Assembly: GCF_000468095.1 (NCBI RefSeq)
Contig: NZ_ASZC01000003.1
Span: 186,001 to 250,000, forward strand
From: Pantoea sp. AS-PWVM4
GTDB lineage: Bacteria; Pseudomonadota; Gammaproteobacteria; Enterobacterales; Enterobacteriaceae
Reading direction: 5' to 3'
Length of the DNA stretch: 64,000 nt
Shown here: positions 17,715-27,434 of the stretch, piece by piece
Numbering within the stretch: the first letter of the stretch is position 1
Layout of the letters: every line of letters starts with the position of its first letter
The notes under the pieces: model-generated
What the model was told of the DNA's origin: nothing
Database searches by the model: none
The model's input: only the letters and a program-made list of their open reading frames with translations
Program-made: the position numbers and the translations under genes

Positions 17715-19199
17715 ATGAGTGTCAGTACACCGATGCTGGTGACTTTTGTTGTATATATCCTTGGGATGGTGTTGATTGGTTTCGTTGCTTACCGTTCAAC
17801 CAAAAACTTTGATGACTATATTCTCGGTGGGCGCAGCCTCGGAAGCGTAGTCACCGCGCTTTCAGCCGGTGCATCAGACATGAGCGGCTGGTTATTGATG
17901 GGCCTGCCTGGGGCGATTTTCCTGTCGGGCATTTCTGAGAGTTGGATTGCAATCGGCCTGACCATTGGCGCATGGCTGAACTGGAAAATTGTCGCCGGAC
18001 GCCTGCGTGTGCAAACCGAGCATCATAATAATGCGCTGACGCTGCCTGACTTCTTTACCAGCCGTTTTGAGGATCACAGTAAGATTCTGCGCGTTATCTC
18101 GGCGCTGGTTATTCTTATCTTCTTTACCATCTACTGCGCCTCGGGTGTGGTGGCCGGTGCCCGTCTGTTCGAAAGCACTTTCGGCATGGATTATCAGACC
18201 GCGCTGTGGGCGGGCGCTGCCGCAACCATTCTGTATACCTTAGTCGGCGGTTTCCTGGCTGTTAGCTGGACCGATACCGTGCAGGCCAGCCTGATGATTT
18301 TCGCGCTGATCCTGACCCCGGTGATTGTGATTGTCGCGGTGGGTGGCTTCTCCGATTCACTGGCGGTGATTGAAGCGAAAAGCCTCGAAAACCTGAATAT
18401 GCTGAAAGGCCTGAATTTTGTGGCGATTGTGTCGCTGCTGGGCTGGGGGCTGGGATACTTTGGTCAGCCCCATATTCTGGCGCGCTTTATGGCGGCTGAT
18501 TCGCATCGCTCCATCCGAACGGCGCGCCGTATCGGCATGACCTGGATGATTCTGTGCCTGGCGGGTGCGGTTGCGGTCGGTTTCTTCGGTATTGCTTACT
18601 TCCAGAACCATCCGGAGCAGGCGAGCGGTGTCAGCCAGAATGGTGAACGCGTGTTTATCGAGTTGGCACGTATTCTGTTTAACCCGTGGATTGCCGGTAT
18701 TCTGCTGTCGGCCATTCTGGCGGCGGTAATGTCAACCCTGAGCTGTCAGTTGCTGGTCTGCTCCAGCGCGCTGACGGAAGATCTCTATAAAGGTTTCCTG
18801 CGCAAAAATGCCAGCCAGAAAGAGTTGGTATGGGTTGGGCGCTTGATGGTACTGCTGATTGCATTGATCGCCATTGCGCTGGCGTCAAACCCGGATAACC
18901 GCGTACTCGGTCTGGTCAGTTATGCCTGGGCGGGCTTTGGTGCGGCTTTTGGTCCGGTGGTTTTGTTCGGTGTGTGCTGGCAGCGGATGACACGTAACGG
19001 TGCTCTGGCTGGCATGGTGATTGGTGCCGCCACGGTGTTGGTGTGGAAACAATATGGCTGGCTGGGTCTGTATGAAATCATCCCGGGCTTCCTGTTTGCC
19101 AGCATCGCGATTGTCGTTGTTAGCCTGCTGGGCCGCGCACCCTCGCAGATGGCTCAACAACGCTTTGCCGCAGCGGAAGCGGAATATCTGACCAAATAA
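17715..19199 (+). CDS. putP: Sodium/proline symporter PutP
   Basis: Inner-membrane transporter of 494 residues of the solute:sodium symporter family, with about 13 helices. DDYILGGRSLGSVVTALSAG and ASDMSGWLLMGLPGA form the sodium and proline binding region in helices I-II as in E. coli PutP. The ATG at 17715 (MSVSTPMLVTFVVYILGM) follows GGAGAGACG and matches the family start; an in-frame extension upstream does not look like protein. It imports proline for PutA. Confidence 0.97.
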   Translation: MSVSTPMLVTFVVYILGMVLIGFVAYRSTKNFDDYILGGRSLGSVVTALSAGASDMSGWLLMGLPGAIFLSGISESWIAIGLTIGAWLNWKIVAGRLRVQTEHHNNALTLPDFFTSRFEDHSKILRVISALVILIFFTIYCASGVVAGARLFESTFGMDYQTALWAGAAATILYTLVGGFLAVSWTDTVQASLMIFALILTPVIVIVAVGGFSDSLAVIEAKSLENLNMLKGLNFVAIVSLLGWGLGYFGQPHILARFMAADSHRSIRTARRIGMTWMILCLAGAVAVGFFGIAYFQNHPEQASGVSQNGERVFIELARILFNPWIAGILLSAILAAVMSTLSCQLLVCSSALTEDLYKGFLRKNASQKELVWVGRLMVLLIALIAIALASNPDNRVLGLVSYAWAGFGAAFGPVVLFGVCWQRMTRNGALAGMVIGAATVLVWKQYGWLGLYEIIPGFLFASIAIVVVSLLGRAPSQMAQQRFAAAEAEYLTK

Positions 19200-19219
19200 A
19201 TCCTTCTCCCGAGATGTCA

Positions 19220-19247
19220 CCTGCCTCATTAATGAGGCGGGTTTTTT
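19220..19247 (+). terminator. Rho-independent terminator after putP
   Basis: GCCTCAT / ATGAGGC core stem extended by CC / GG pairs, followed by TTTTTT, 20 bases after the putP stop. Confidence 0.9.
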
Positions 19248-19926
19248 GTCGCACGTTTTGCACAAGAAACGTTTCAGTGAGAATAGAAGCCGGGTAAAGG
19301 CCATTTATCTCAGTCAACTCATCCTTTTTCCTTCTTACACCCGATTGATTAATAAATGTACTTTCCACTGACCAGACTGCGAAAACGGAGCAGCGATCTT
19401 TCATGTTTTTTAGTTGGATTAACTGGTCAGAATGATTTCCGAATCCTCCTAAAAACTTCATGCGCAGTCGAATTAATCAATTACATGATAAATAAAACAA
19501 ATTTAATTTAAGCTGTGAACTGCTTACGGAGCCTGGTCACTTTTTGTTGGTCACCAGGTAAAATTACTGTTGCAAATTACCGCAAATATGATGCATTTTA
19601 ATCATAAGCGTTGTCAGATGTGTGGCTAAGGTCACTGGAGTTCGCGCATGATTCGGTCCTTCAAAGGACAGGTAAATACCCTTCAACATACGCAGTTCAC
19701 TGCGGGGGATTTTTTCCCTCGAAAGTTTCCTCTTCACTTTTCAAGCTTCGTTCTTTTTCAATCTCATATTTCTTACCGGTGCGTAACAGCGTTTGCGCGT
19801 TGTTGCACACTATTCTCAATGGCTCGAAACGGCTCTAAAGGAAGCCACGTCAACCTCTAAAGCGTTCACGTCATCGCAACAGGATAATCCTGAAGCGATA
19901 AATGAAACCAACTGTAAGGTGCCACT
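19248..19926. other. Long phoH upstream region without a supported gene
   Basis: 679 bases. Short overlapping open frames at 19611-19860 have no ribosome site or recognisable product. One inverted repeat is visible (CCTGGT at 19532-19537 and ACCAGG at 19553-19558), which also contains a direct repeat of TGGTCAC. I found no good Pho box here. In E. coli the efeUOB iron genes occupy this interval between putP and phoH; no trace of them is seen. The last 60 bases end in CTGTAAGGTGCCACT before phoH. Confidence 0.5.
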
Positions 19927-20715
19927 ATGGGAAGACAGAAAGCAGTGATCAAAGCGCGTCGTGAAGCCCGCAGAGTGCTTCGTAATGACTCTCGTAGTCA
20001 TCGTCAGCGTGAAGAAGAATCGGTCACTTCGCTGGTGCAGATGGGTGGGTTGGATGCAATTGGCATGGCACGCGATGTGCGAGACAGTTCACCAATTGAA
20101 GCCAGAAATGATGCTCAGGCGCACTATCTTAAAGCCATAGAAACGAAACAGCTTATTTTCGCGACCGGAGAAGCGGGCTGCGGAAAAACCTGGATTAGCG
20201 CAGCCAAAGCGGCTGAGGCCCTGATACATAAGGATATCGACAGGATAATCGTTACACGCCCGGTCCTACAGGCGGATGAAGACCTCGGTTTCCTCCCCGG
20301 AGACATTTCCGAGAAATTCGCCCCGTATTTCCGACCGGTCTACGACGTTCTGGTTAAACGTCTCGGCTCTTCCTTTATGCAGTACTGCCTGCGCCCGGAA
20401 ATCGGCAAGGTAGAGATCGCGCCCTTCGCTTATATGCGAGGACGTACTTTCGAAAATGCCGTGGTGATTCTCGACGAGGCACAAAACGTCACCGCTGCGC
20501 AGATGAAGATGTTCCTGACGCGTCTTGGTGAGAACGTGACCGTCATCGTCAACGGCGATATTACCCAGTGCGATTTACCGCGCGGAGTGACATCCGGACT
20601 CGCGGATGCATTGGGACGATTCGAAGAAGATGAGATGATCGGCGTGGTTCGTTTTGGCAAAGACGACTGTGTCCGTTCGGCCTTGTGTCAGCGTACGCTA
20701 CATGCTTACAGTTAA
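19927..20715 (+). CDS. phoH: PhoH family ATPase
   Basis: A cytoplasmic P-loop protein of 262 residues, nearly identical in reading to E. coli PhoH over its conserved part. Walker A is GEAGCGKTW (81-89), and Walker B is VVILDEAQN. PhoH is a phosphate-starvation protein with the helicase-like PhoH fold; its cellular role is still unclear, with RNA-related functions proposed. The start MGRQKAVIKARREARRVL is preceded by TAAGGTGCC. Older E. coli annotations carry an N-terminal extension not supported here. Confidence 0.95.
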   Translation: MGRQKAVIKARREARRVLRNDSRSHRQREEESVTSLVQMGGLDAIGMARDVRDSSPIEARNDAQAHYLKAIETKQLIFATGEAGCGKTWISAAKAAEALIHKDIDRIIVTRPVLQADEDLGFLPGDISEKFAPYFRPVYDVLVKRLGSSFMQYCLRPEIGKVEIAPFAYMRGRTFENAVVILDEAQNVTAAQMKMFLTRLGENVTVIVNGDITQCDLPRGVTSGLADALGRFEEDEMIGVVRFGKDDCVRSALCQRTLHAYS

Positions 20716-20734
20716 CCATTGAGATTTGATACAC

Positions 20735-20762
20735 AAAACCCGGCTGCGGCCGGGTTTTTTTG
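20735..20762 (+). terminator. Rho-independent terminator after phoH
   Basis: A ten-base-pair stem (AAAACCCGGC / GCCGGGTTTT) with a TGCG loop, running into further T residues, 19 bases after the phoH stop. Confidence 0.95.
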
Positions 20763-20829
20763 TGCACAACGTATGGTGCACAGGCGAAAAAAAAGTCTGA
20801 ACGTTAGTTCAGACTCTTCTTCAGAATGA

Positions 20830-20917
20830 TGGCGGTGAGGGGGGGATTCGAACCCCCGATACGTTGCCGTATACACACTTTCCAGGCGTGCTCCTTCAGC
20901 CACTCGGACACCTCACC
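20830..20917 (-). tRNA. serX: tRNA-Ser (anticodon GGA)
   Basis: Read on the minus strand: GGTGAGGTGTCCGAGTGG begins the acceptor and D arm, GGA lies in the anticodon loop (CCTGGAAAG), a long variable arm follows (GTATACGGCAACGTATC), then the T arm GGGGGTTCGAATCCCCC and an encoded CCA. The 88-base length and type II variable arm are those of tRNA-Ser. It lies downstream of phoH and before phoA. No integrated element adjoins it. Confidence 0.98.
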
Positions 20918-21059
20918 ACATTTTGTTTGCCAACCTCAGCGGGTCAACGGGGCGCTACTATAGGGAGTTAGCTGAAAAGGGTCAAGCTCTATTTTCTCCT
21001 TTTTTTCTATTCGCTTAAGCTCTGAGCGGATTGCATTAGCCTTGTTCGTTTTGCCGATC

Positions 21060-21121
21060 CTGTCATCAAAATATTGCGTGCCAGTCACAAAAGTGTCACG
21101 GCATTGTCGCAGACTTGTCAG
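21060..21121 (+). promoter_or_regulatory. Three tandem Pho boxes before phoA
   Basis: PhoB binds CTGTCAT-N4-CTGTCAC-like 18-base units that are repeated every 22 bases. Units here begin at 21060 (CTGTCAT CAAA ATATTGC), 21082 (CAGTCAC AAAA GTGTCAC) and 21104 (TTGTCGC AGAC TTGTCAG). The middle one is the best match and the spacing of 22 is exact in both steps. The last unit ends 41 bases before the phoA start. Confidence 0.65.
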
Positions 21122-21162
21122 CGGAAACATTTGGTTATATTTGTGAATAAGGATGCTTATAA

Positions 21163-22569
21163 ATGAAAAAGATACCTTTGATTACGGTTCCGCTTATCAC
21201 TTCATTGTTCGCGACGGCAGCACTTGCTGATGCAACCAGCTACTCGCGCGCCGCCACCGGTGACCTGACTCAGCATGGTGGTGCGCGTCGACTGACCGGT
21301 GATCAAACGGAAGCGCTCAAAGCTTCTCTGAGCAACAATACGGCGAAGAATGTCATTCTGTTGATCGGTGACGGCATGGGGGACTCAGAAATCACTGCTG
21401 CACGTAATCAGGCAATGGGCGCAGGCGGCTTTTTCCCCGGGATTGATGCCTTACCTTTAACCGGTCAGTACACCCATTACTCGCTGGATAAGAAAACCCA
21501 CAAACCGAACTACGTCACGGATTCAGCAGCGTCTGCGACCGCGTGGGCCACGGGGACCAAATCCTATAATGGCGCGATTGGCGTTGATGTGAATGGGAAA
21601 GACCAAACCACGCTGCTGGAACTGGCGAAAGCTGCCGGTAAGGCCACCGGTAACGTTTCAACTGCGGAGCTACAGGATGCAACACCTGCGGCGTTGATCG
21701 CTTATGTCACTTCACGTAAATGCTATGGCCCGGAAAAAACCAGCGAGCTATGCCCGAGCAACGCGCTGGAGCAGGGTGGCAGAGGTTCCATCACCGAGCA
21801 GATGCTGAAAACTCGTGCGGATGTCACGCTGGGTGGCGGTGCCAGGAGCTTCAGCGAAGTGGCGAAGGCGGGAGAATATCAGGGTAAAACCCTGCGTGAG
21901 CAGGCGCAGGCACGAGGTTATCAACTGGTGGATAATCTCGACGGCATGAATGCGGTCCAGCAGGCGGACCAGCGTAGACCGTTGTTAGGGCTGTTCTCTG
22001 AAGGCAATATGCCAGTGCGCTGGCAGGGGCCGAAAGCCAGTTATCACGGCAATCTTGATAAGCCGGTAGTCACCTGTGAAGTGAATAAGGATCGCCCGTC
22101 CAGTACGCCAACACTGGCGCAGATGACCAAAAAAGCGCTGGATCTGTTGAGCAAAAATGACAAGGGCTTCTTCCTGCAAGTTGAAGGTGCCTCCATTGAT
22201 AAACAGGATCATGCCGCTAATCCTTGTGGGCAAATTGGTGAAACCGTTGACCTTGATGAAGCGGTACAACAGGCACTGGCTTTTGCTCGCGAGCATGGCA
22301 ATACCCTGGTCGTGGTGACGGCAGATCACGCGCACAGTAGCCAGATCGTTGAAAATGGCACCAAAGCACCAGGCTTGACTCAGGCTCTGAACACCAAAGA
22401 TGGCGCGGTGATGACCATCAGTTACGGTAACTCAGAAGAAGATTCACAGGAGCATACCGGTACTCAGTTGCGTATTGCTGCCTATGGCCCGCATGCGGCG
22501 AATGTGGTTGGTCTGACTGACCAAACGGATCTGTTCTTCACCCTGAAAGATGCGATGGGAATTAAGTAA
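21163..22569 (+). CDS. phoA: Alkaline phosphatase PhoA
   Basis: Periplasmic phosphomonoesterase of 468 residues with a signal peptide of about 22 residues ([22 protein letters not shown]). The active-site serine is Ser121 in [15 protein letters not shown], with metal ligands in [26 protein letters not shown] and [11 protein letters not shown]. It releases phosphate from organic esters under phosphate starvation, consistent with the Pho boxes upstream. Two cysteine pairs are present for disulfides. It is monocistronic, ending in a bidirectional terminator. Confidence 0.98.
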   Translation: MKKIPLITVPLITSLFATAALADATSYSRAATGDLTQHGGARRLTGDQTEALKASLSNNTAKNVILLIGDGMGDSEITAARNQAMGAGGFFPGIDALPLTGQYTHYSLDKKTHKPNYVTDSAASATAWATGTKSYNGAIGVDVNGKDQTTLLELAKAAGKATGNVSTAELQDATPAALIAYVTSRKCYGPEKTSELCPSNALEQGGRGSITEQMLKTRADVTLGGGARSFSEVAKAGEYQGKTLREQAQARGYQLVDNLDGMNAVQQADQRRPLLGLFSEGNMPVRWQGPKASYHGNLDKPVVTCEVNKDRPSSTPTLAQMTKKALDLLSKNDKGFFLQVEGASIDKQDHAANPCGQIGETVDLDEAVQQALAFAREHGNTLVVVTADHAHSSQIVENGTKAPGLTQALNTKDGAVMTISYGNSEEDSQEHTGTQLRIAAYGPHAANVVGLTDQTDLFFTLKDAMGIK

Positions 22570-22581
22570 GCTAATCCAGCC

Positions 22582-22613
22582 TAAAAAAATCCACGCGCAA
22601 GCGTGGATTTTTA
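22582..22613. terminator. Bidirectional terminator between phoA and the NUDIX gene
   Basis: A ten-base-pair stem (AAATCCACGC / GCGTGGATTT) around GCAA with an A run on the left and T run on the right; it can terminate both converging transcripts. Confidence 0.92.
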
Positions 22614-22627
22614 CGTTGGGAAAACAA

Positions 22628-23050
22628 TTATCGCTGATGTGACAAATAGCAACGGATAGAGTGCCGACACTTTTCTGCCAGGTTTTTCGGCAGTTCATCA
22701 GATGAGAAAAAAGTCAGTTCATCGCTTTCACTGGGATCATTGATCATCACCCCCGACCATTCATCAACCTGATAGAGAGCCGTTACGGCGTTGTCTCCCT
22801 CGTTGTACTCCTGGTTAAGGGTATATTCCGGCTCACAAAAAAATCCTAACAGTTGCATCCGATGTACATCAAGATTGGTTTCCTCCTTCACTTCACGTTT
22901 CACCGTTTGTTCTGGTGATTCCCCAGGATCCAACCAGCCGCCTGGTAAGCCCCAACTTCCATCCTTGCGCAGTTGTAACAGGATACGCGTCCCTGCCAGC
23001 AGTAATAAGCGGTGTCCAACCTGGCCGCGCATCTCTTCAATGTGGTTCAC
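22628..23050 (-). CDS. NUDIX hydrolase
   Basis: A small cytoplasmic hydrolase of 140 residues. The NUDIX box at residues 38-60 is GWLDPGE followed by seven residues and REVKEETNL; the last glycine of the consensus is Asn, while the metal-binding REXXEE core is complete. Members cleave nucleoside diphosphates linked to other groups; the substrate here is not predictable. It begins MNHIEEMRGQVGHRLLLLAG. It is convergent with phoA and lies 24 bases after the stop of the secreted repeat protein, possibly in the same transcript. Confidence 0.88.
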   Translation of the reverse strand: MNHIEEMRGQVGHRLLLLAGTRILLQLRKDGSWGLPGGWLDPGESPEQTVKREVKEETNLDVHRMQLLGFFCEPEYTLNQEYNEGDNAVTALYQVDEWSGVMINDPSESDELTFFSSDELPKNLAEKCRHSIRCYLSHQR

Positions 23051-23073
23051 TTCTGTTTCCGTTCTGGCAACGA

Positions 23074-24753
23074 TTAATCAATTGAGACTTCAACAGTCAG
23101 GTTGGCGCGCTCTTTTTTCCATATCAGGTTGCGATATTGCGAGCCAGCGATCACGTTGATGGTGTTATCTCCCTCTTTTTCACCAATTACAATCTGCTTA
23201 AAGATCTGATTGAACTCATTGGCTGCAAAAGGGGGCCACTTATAGCGATCCAGGTGTCCATCCGGCAGCTCAACCGTATGTTCCTCCAGCAAATTACCCA
23301 GGCTACTTTTTACCTTTATGGTAACTTTGCTACCTGAAGGTAAATCGGCTGCCAGCTTATCGCCAAAGAGGTCATGGTTAACCCAGGGATTTTCTGATGC
23401 AGTAAAAATCTCAGCTTTGACGGTTAAATGTTCCTGACTCTTTTTCCAGATTTTATTTTGCCAGGAGGTCCAGGGCATAATGGCGATATCATTATTAGCA
23501 TCTTTAACGCCAATCTTGATTTTTTTCAGAGCATTGTTGAATTCATAGCCAGTATATTCTGACCAGCGCCAGCGACCCGTCATACTATCAGGAACCATCA
23601 CTGTGTAATCTTCCAACATTTGCCCAGCCTGATCTTTTACCGTAATCATGACTGAACTGCCGGAGGCCAAATCACCAGTGTAAAGTTCGTCACCGAAAGG
23701 GTCGTTATTAACCCACATGTCCTCGATGGTAGTGATGACTTTTAAGTTGTCCAGTTTGTTTTTATAAATCTGGTTTTCGAAGGATGAACCAGGTTTAACA
23801 TTAATTTCACCCGTATTAATGTCCAGCATCCCAAGTTTAACTTTCTTTAAATTGCTATTGAAGATCGCAGCAGAGTATGCCGGCCAGGTCCATTTGCTGA
23901 CGTAGTCTTTACCCACTTTTACTGTGTGTTTTTCCAGTGCTTTATTTTGACTGTCATATACGCCGATCGTAATGAAACTGTCAGGGGAAAGTTCACCATC
24001 GAAAAGAGCGGAACTATAGGCGTCGGTCGTAATCATACGTCGGCCAACGGTCGTTCTGAGATCATTACCAACCCATTCGTATTGATAATTCACTTTACCT
24101 GTGCACCTACCATACTCATGCGGGTAGTAAAACGATCCCTGTTTACCGGTTGCAGTGACATAGGGTGGTGAAACGGTAATTTGTGAAACTTCAGGTGTGT
24201 AACAGGTATCGACACTTTTATAATATTCAATCCAACCGGATTGAACTGACCTCAGTAACCCCGAGCCAGCAGGAAGTCGCCATGCACCGATTTGTGTTTC
24301 TGTTGTGCTGCCTTCTTCTTTGACGAAACCGTACCAGACGTTGACATCGTCACTCCCACGACGGACTTCAAACAGATATCTTTGCCCTTTTTTGATCGGG
24401 TATAACCTGGAACAACTGGCACCATAGCTACCATCAGCGCCCAGTCTACAGCGTTCACTGTCTACAACTTCGGTGCCGTAAACAAAAGAGGAAAACACGA
24501 CTGAATATTGATCGGCAGTTCGCGGTTGCAGACCAATATAACCAATTGCGGTTGCACCCGTAAAACCAAATTGGCTTGCATAGTAATAACCTGGCGTTTC
24601 CGGAGCGGTATTAACTGTAAATGGGAAGGTCAGGCTGGTGATATTCGTTGCATCGAGAGTATAGTTCCAACCTGCCATTCCTCCTGGTGTAATAGAGGCA
24701 GCATTCCCTGCGAATGTCGCACAAAGCGCCAGGGCTAATAAATGGTGTTTCAT
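23074..24753 (-). CDS. Secreted protein with DUF3472-like N terminus and three internal repeats
   Basis: A 559-residue exported protein with a signal peptide of about 19 residues (MKHHLLALALCATFAGNAA). The N-terminal half (about 20-225) has the aromatic, beta-rich look of DUF5077/DUF3472 proteins and four cysteines (102, 114, 184, 217) likely forming disulfides. The rest is three repeats of about 108 residues, each with a W-x-W/P-x-Y/F-x4-F-N motif (287-300, 394-407, 503-516) followed by LKK-K-LG and, about 30 residues on, a W/F-x-N-x-I-W/Y-K element. I cannot assign a function; carbohydrate binding or adhesion at the surface is possible. The gene is visibly more AT-rich than its neighbours, which suggests acquisition. 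Confidence 0.7.
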   Translation of the reverse strand: MKHHLLALALCATFAGNAASITPGGMAGWNYTLDATNITSLTFPFTVNTAPETPGYYYASQFGFTGATAIGYIGLQPRTADQYSVVFSSFVYGTEVVDSERCRLGADGSYGASCSRLYPIKKGQRYLFEVRRGSDDVNVWYGFVKEEGSTTETQIGAWRLPAGSGLLRSVQSGWIEYYKSVDTCYTPEVSQITVSPPYVTATGKQGSFYYPHEYGRCTGKVNYQYEWVGNDLRTTVGRRMITTDAYSSALFDGELSPDSFITIGVYDSQNKALEKHTVKVGKDYVSKWTWPAYSAAIFNSNLKKVKLGMLDINTGEINVKPGSSFENQIYKNKLDNLKVITTIEDMWVNNDPFGDELYTGDLASGSSVMITVKDQAGQMLEDYTVMVPDSMTGRWRWSEYTGYEFNNALKKIKIGVKDANNDIAIMPWTSWQNKIWKKSQEHLTVKAEIFTASENPWVNHDLFGDKLAADLPSGSKVTIKVKSSLGNLLEEHTVELPDGHLDRYKWPPFAANEFNQIFKQIVIGEKEGDNTINVIAGSQYRNLIWKKERANLTVEVSID

Positions 24754-25046
24754 ATTTCTCCGGTGTAAAAATAAAATATTGTAATTTTTTCTGTAGTTAT
24801 TTTAATAAACTTCAGTTTTAGGTCTGGTTGCAGCTAAGCAAGGAATAAATATACCCCGCACTTCACTGAATAAAATTATTAATGTGTCAAAGGTAATAAT
24901 TTAATTGATAATTAAGATATAACAATGTCGAAGAAGTGAAAATAGAGAGTGTTCTGGCGCGCGTTGAGAAAGTTCCCTGGAGTGTATTTCGTCAGTAAAC
25001 TGCAATTGAAGATAATTGACAAACCGAAGTGGTATTGTTGAGTGAA
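24754..25046. other. AT-rich region upstream of the repeat-protein gene
   Basis: 293 bases of AT-rich sequence between the starts of the repeat protein (minus strand) and the ychF terminator. No gene or clear regulatory site seen; it presumably carries the promoter of the repeat-protein gene. Confidence 0.5.
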
Positions 25047-25078
25047 TAAAAAAGCCCATGCACAAGCATGGGCTTTTA
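25047..25078. terminator. Terminator after ychF
   Basis: An eleven-base-pair stem (AAAGCCCATGC / GCATGGGCTTT) with an ACAA loop, flanked by A and T runs, 24 bases beyond the ychF stop on the minus strand. Confidence 0.92.
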
Positions 25079-25102
25079 ATTAACGTCTGTTGCTGAAAAT
25101 AA

Positions 25103-26194
25103 TCAGACGTTAAACAGGAAGTTCATTACATCGCCATCTTTAACGATGTATTCTTTACCTTCAGAACGCATTTTTCCTGCTTCTTTCGCGCCTTGTTCAC
25201 CTTTATAAGCGATGAAGTCATCAAACGCGATAGTCTGGGCACGGATAAAACCTTTCTCGAAGTCGGTATGGATTTTACCAGCCGCCTGCGGTGCAGTGGC
25301 ACCGACCGGGATAGTCCAGGCACGTACTTCTTTTACACCGGCGGTGAAGTAAGTTTGCAGGTTCAGCAGAGTATAACCAGCGCGAATCACGCGGTTCAGA
25401 CCGGGTTCTTCCAGGCCCATCTCAGCCATAAACTCCGCACGCTCATCATCTTCCAGTTCAGCGATATCGGATTCCACTGCGGCGCAAACCGGCACAACCA
25501 CTGAACCTTCTGCGTCGGCAATTGCACGAACCTGGTCGAGATAAGGATTGTTCTCGAAGCCATCTTCGTTAACGTTGGCGATGTACATGGTGGGTTTCAG
25601 CGTCAGGAAGCTGAGATAACGAATTGCCGCTTTCTCATCAGCATCCAGATTCAGTGAGCGCAGCATCCCGGCATTTTCCAGATGCGGCAGACACTTCTCC
25701 AGCGCCGCCAACTCAGCTTTGGCGTCTTTGTCGCCGCCTTTGGCTTTCTTCTGTACACGCTGGATAGCACGTTCACAGGTATCGAGATCGGACAGCGCCA
25801 GTTCGGTGTTGATGATATCGATATCTTCCGCCGGGTTTACTTTGCCCGCGACGTGAATGATGTTCTCATTTTCGAAGCAGCGAACCACATGGCCGATGGC
25901 ATCCGTTTCACGGATATTGGTCAGGAATTTGTTGCCCAGGCCTTCACCTTTAGAAGCACCTTCCACCAGACCGGCGATATCAACGAACTCCATGGTGGTC
26001 GGCACAACGCGCTGTGGCTTCACGATCTCGCTCAGTTGGTCAAGGCGCAGATCGGGCATTGGAACGACACCGGTGTTTGGCTCGATGGTGCAGAACGGAA
26101 AGTTGGCTGCTTCGATACCCGCTTTGGTCAGCGCGTTGAACAGGGTGGATTTACCGACGTTCGGCAGGCCCACAATACCGCATTTAAATCCCAT
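25103..26194 (-). CDS. ychF: Ribosome-binding ATPase YchF
   Basis: A 363-residue Obg-family P-loop protein that prefers ATP over GTP and binds the 70S ribosome. G1 is GLPNVGKST (8-16), the switch region is followed by DIAGLVEGA, and the NxxE motif replaces NKxD as expected for an ATP binder. A coiled-coil insertion and a C-terminal TGS domain complete it. It acts in oxidative stress response and translation. pth lies upstream on the same strand, the conserved pth-ychF pair. Confidence 0.97.
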   Translation of the reverse strand: MGFKCGIVGLPNVGKSTLFNALTKAGIEAANFPFCTIEPNTGVVPMPDLRLDQLSEIVKPQRVVPTTMEFVDIAGLVEGASKGEGLGNKFLTNIRETDAIGHVVRCFENENIIHVAGKVNPAEDIDIINTELALSDLDTCERAIQRVQKKAKGGDKDAKAELAALEKCLPHLENAGMLRSLNLDADEKAAIRYLSFLTLKPTMYIANVNEDGFENNPYLDQVRAIADAEGSVVVPVCAAVESDIAELEDDERAEFMAEMGLEEPGLNRVIRAGYTLLNLQTYFTAGVKEVRAWTIPVGATAPQAAGKIHTDFEKGFIRAQTIAFDDFIAYKGEQGAKEAGKMRSEGKEYIVKDGDVMNFLFNV

Positions 26195-26305
26195 GATCTG
26201 ATTACCTTTCTCGCTGAGTGTGCAGCGTTGACCGGCAACGCTGACGATTCAAAAAATTTCGCGCATTATACACAGATTTCCCGGTCTGCGGCGCGGGATT
26301 TGGCC

Positions 26306-26893
26306 TTAACCGGCTTTGAAGGCGTGCAGACGGTTCATTGCCTTAATCTTATCTTCTTTCAGCCACAGTTCCGTACAGCGCACCGCTTCATCTACGGCAT
26401 GATCGATCAGCTTCTGTTCACTGGCAGGGGGTTTACCCAGTACAAATCCGGTGACTTTATTGCGGTCACCCGGATGACCAATGCCGACCCGTAAACGGTG
26501 AAAATTATTGTTGTTACCCAGCTTGCTGATGATGTCTTTCAGACCGTTATGACCACCGTGGCCGCCACCCTGTTTAAACTTCGCCACGCCAGGAGGCAGG
26601 TCCAGTTCATCGTGTGCCACCAAAATTTCCTCTGGCGCGATGCGGTAGAACGTCGCCATTGCCGCGACCGCCTTCCCACTCAGGTTCATAAAAGTGGTGG
26701 GGACCAGTAGCCGCACATCTTCGCCCGCCAGCGATAAGCGAGCGGTGTAACCAAAGAATTTGGGTTCGTCTTTCAGAGACTGATTGTTGCGCTCTGCCAG
26801 CAGATCCACATACCAGGCACCTGCGTTATGGCGCGTAGAGGCATATTCCGCGCCGGGATTAGCCAGTCCCACAATCAGTTTAATGCTGCTCAC
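26306..26893 (-). CDS. pth: Peptidyl-tRNA hydrolase
   Basis: Enzyme of 195 residues that recycles tRNA from prematurely released peptidyl-tRNA. The catalytic His is in [17 protein letters not shown], and [18 protein letters not shown] and [15 protein letters not shown] are the substrate-binding segments. A GTG start at 26893 is chosen because the product then begins [17 protein letters not shown] and matches the E. coli length; the 21-residue upstream extension ([13 protein letters not shown]) has no family counterpart. Confidence 0.96.
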   Translation of the reverse strand: MSSIKLIVGLANPGAEYASTRHNAGAWYVDLLAERNNQSLKDEPKFFGYTARLSLAGEDVRLLVPTTFMNLSGKAVAAMATFYRIAPEEILVAHDELDLPPGVAKFKQGGGHGGHNGLKDIISKLGNNNNFHRLRVGIGHPGDRNKVTGFVLGKPPASEQKLIDHAVDEAVRCTELWLKEDKIKAMNRLHAFKAG

Positions 26894-27053
26894 GATGATT
26901 ATCCTGTCTCGAAATCGAAAGGGCGTTAGTTTACTGCCTGACAGGGGAGATGACAAAGGGCTGAGACAGTGAATAGTGCCGCTACGTTATTTATCATTTT
27001 CTATCGAAATCAACCCGATAAGCGGTAAAGTTTCGTCAGGATTGTGAAAGATG

Positions 27054-27069
27054 TGTGATCATGCACGCA
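27054..27069 (+). promoter_or_regulatory. Candidate CRP site upstream of ychH
   Basis: TGTGA-TCATGC-ACGCA matches the left CRP half-site fully and the right half at three of five bases. It lies about 88 bases before ychH, which is CRP-activated in E. coli. Confidence 0.4.
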
Positions 27070-27156
27070 TCTTAACCCCGGGTCATTGCCTAAACTTATA
27101 GCAAGTTAACGTTATGTGCTGTTTTTGGCATTACTAAAAAAGGATGGAGGTGAATT

Positions 27157-27432
27157 ATGAAACGTCATCACTCTCGCTATATCGGTAATGGCCTGATGTG
27201 TCTCGGTTTACTCACCATGGTGCTTGGCGTCGGTTACTCGATCATTAATCAAATACCTTCGTTAAATCTGCCGCAATTCCTGGCGCATGGCGCAATGTTT
27301 AGCATCTTTATTGGTGCGCTGCTCTGGCTGGTGGGTGCGCGTGTCAGTGGGCGGGAAAAAGTGGAAGACCGCTATTTTTGGTTGCGCCACTACGGTGATA
27401 AACGTTGCCGTCGTAACACGCATCACCCATAA
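27157..27432 (+). CDS. ychH: Stress-induced membrane protein YchH
   Basis: A 91-residue inner-membrane protein with two hydrophobic helices (about 10-32 and 45-65) and a positively charged C terminus, matching E. coli YchH in length and in its place between pth and prs. In E. coli it is induced by cadmium, peroxide and carbon limitation; its molecular role is unknown. A good ribosome site (AAGGATGGAGG) precedes the ATG. Confidence 0.9.
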   Translation: MKRHHSRYIGNGLMCLGLLTMVLGVGYSIINQIPSLNLPQFLAHGAMFSIFIGALLWLVGARVSGREKVEDRYFWLRHYGDKRCRRNTHHP

Positions 27433-27434
27433 GA

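Noticed and set aside
19611-19860. Two overlapping short open frames before phoH
   Set aside because: No ribosome site, no known product, AT-rich context.
20830-20917. tRNA-Ser as an integration site for a mobile element
   Set aside because: No integrase, direct repeat or atypical block adjoins it.
25682-26494. Plus-strand open frame opposite ychF and pth
   Set aside because: Antisense to two conserved genes; no domain or ribosome site.
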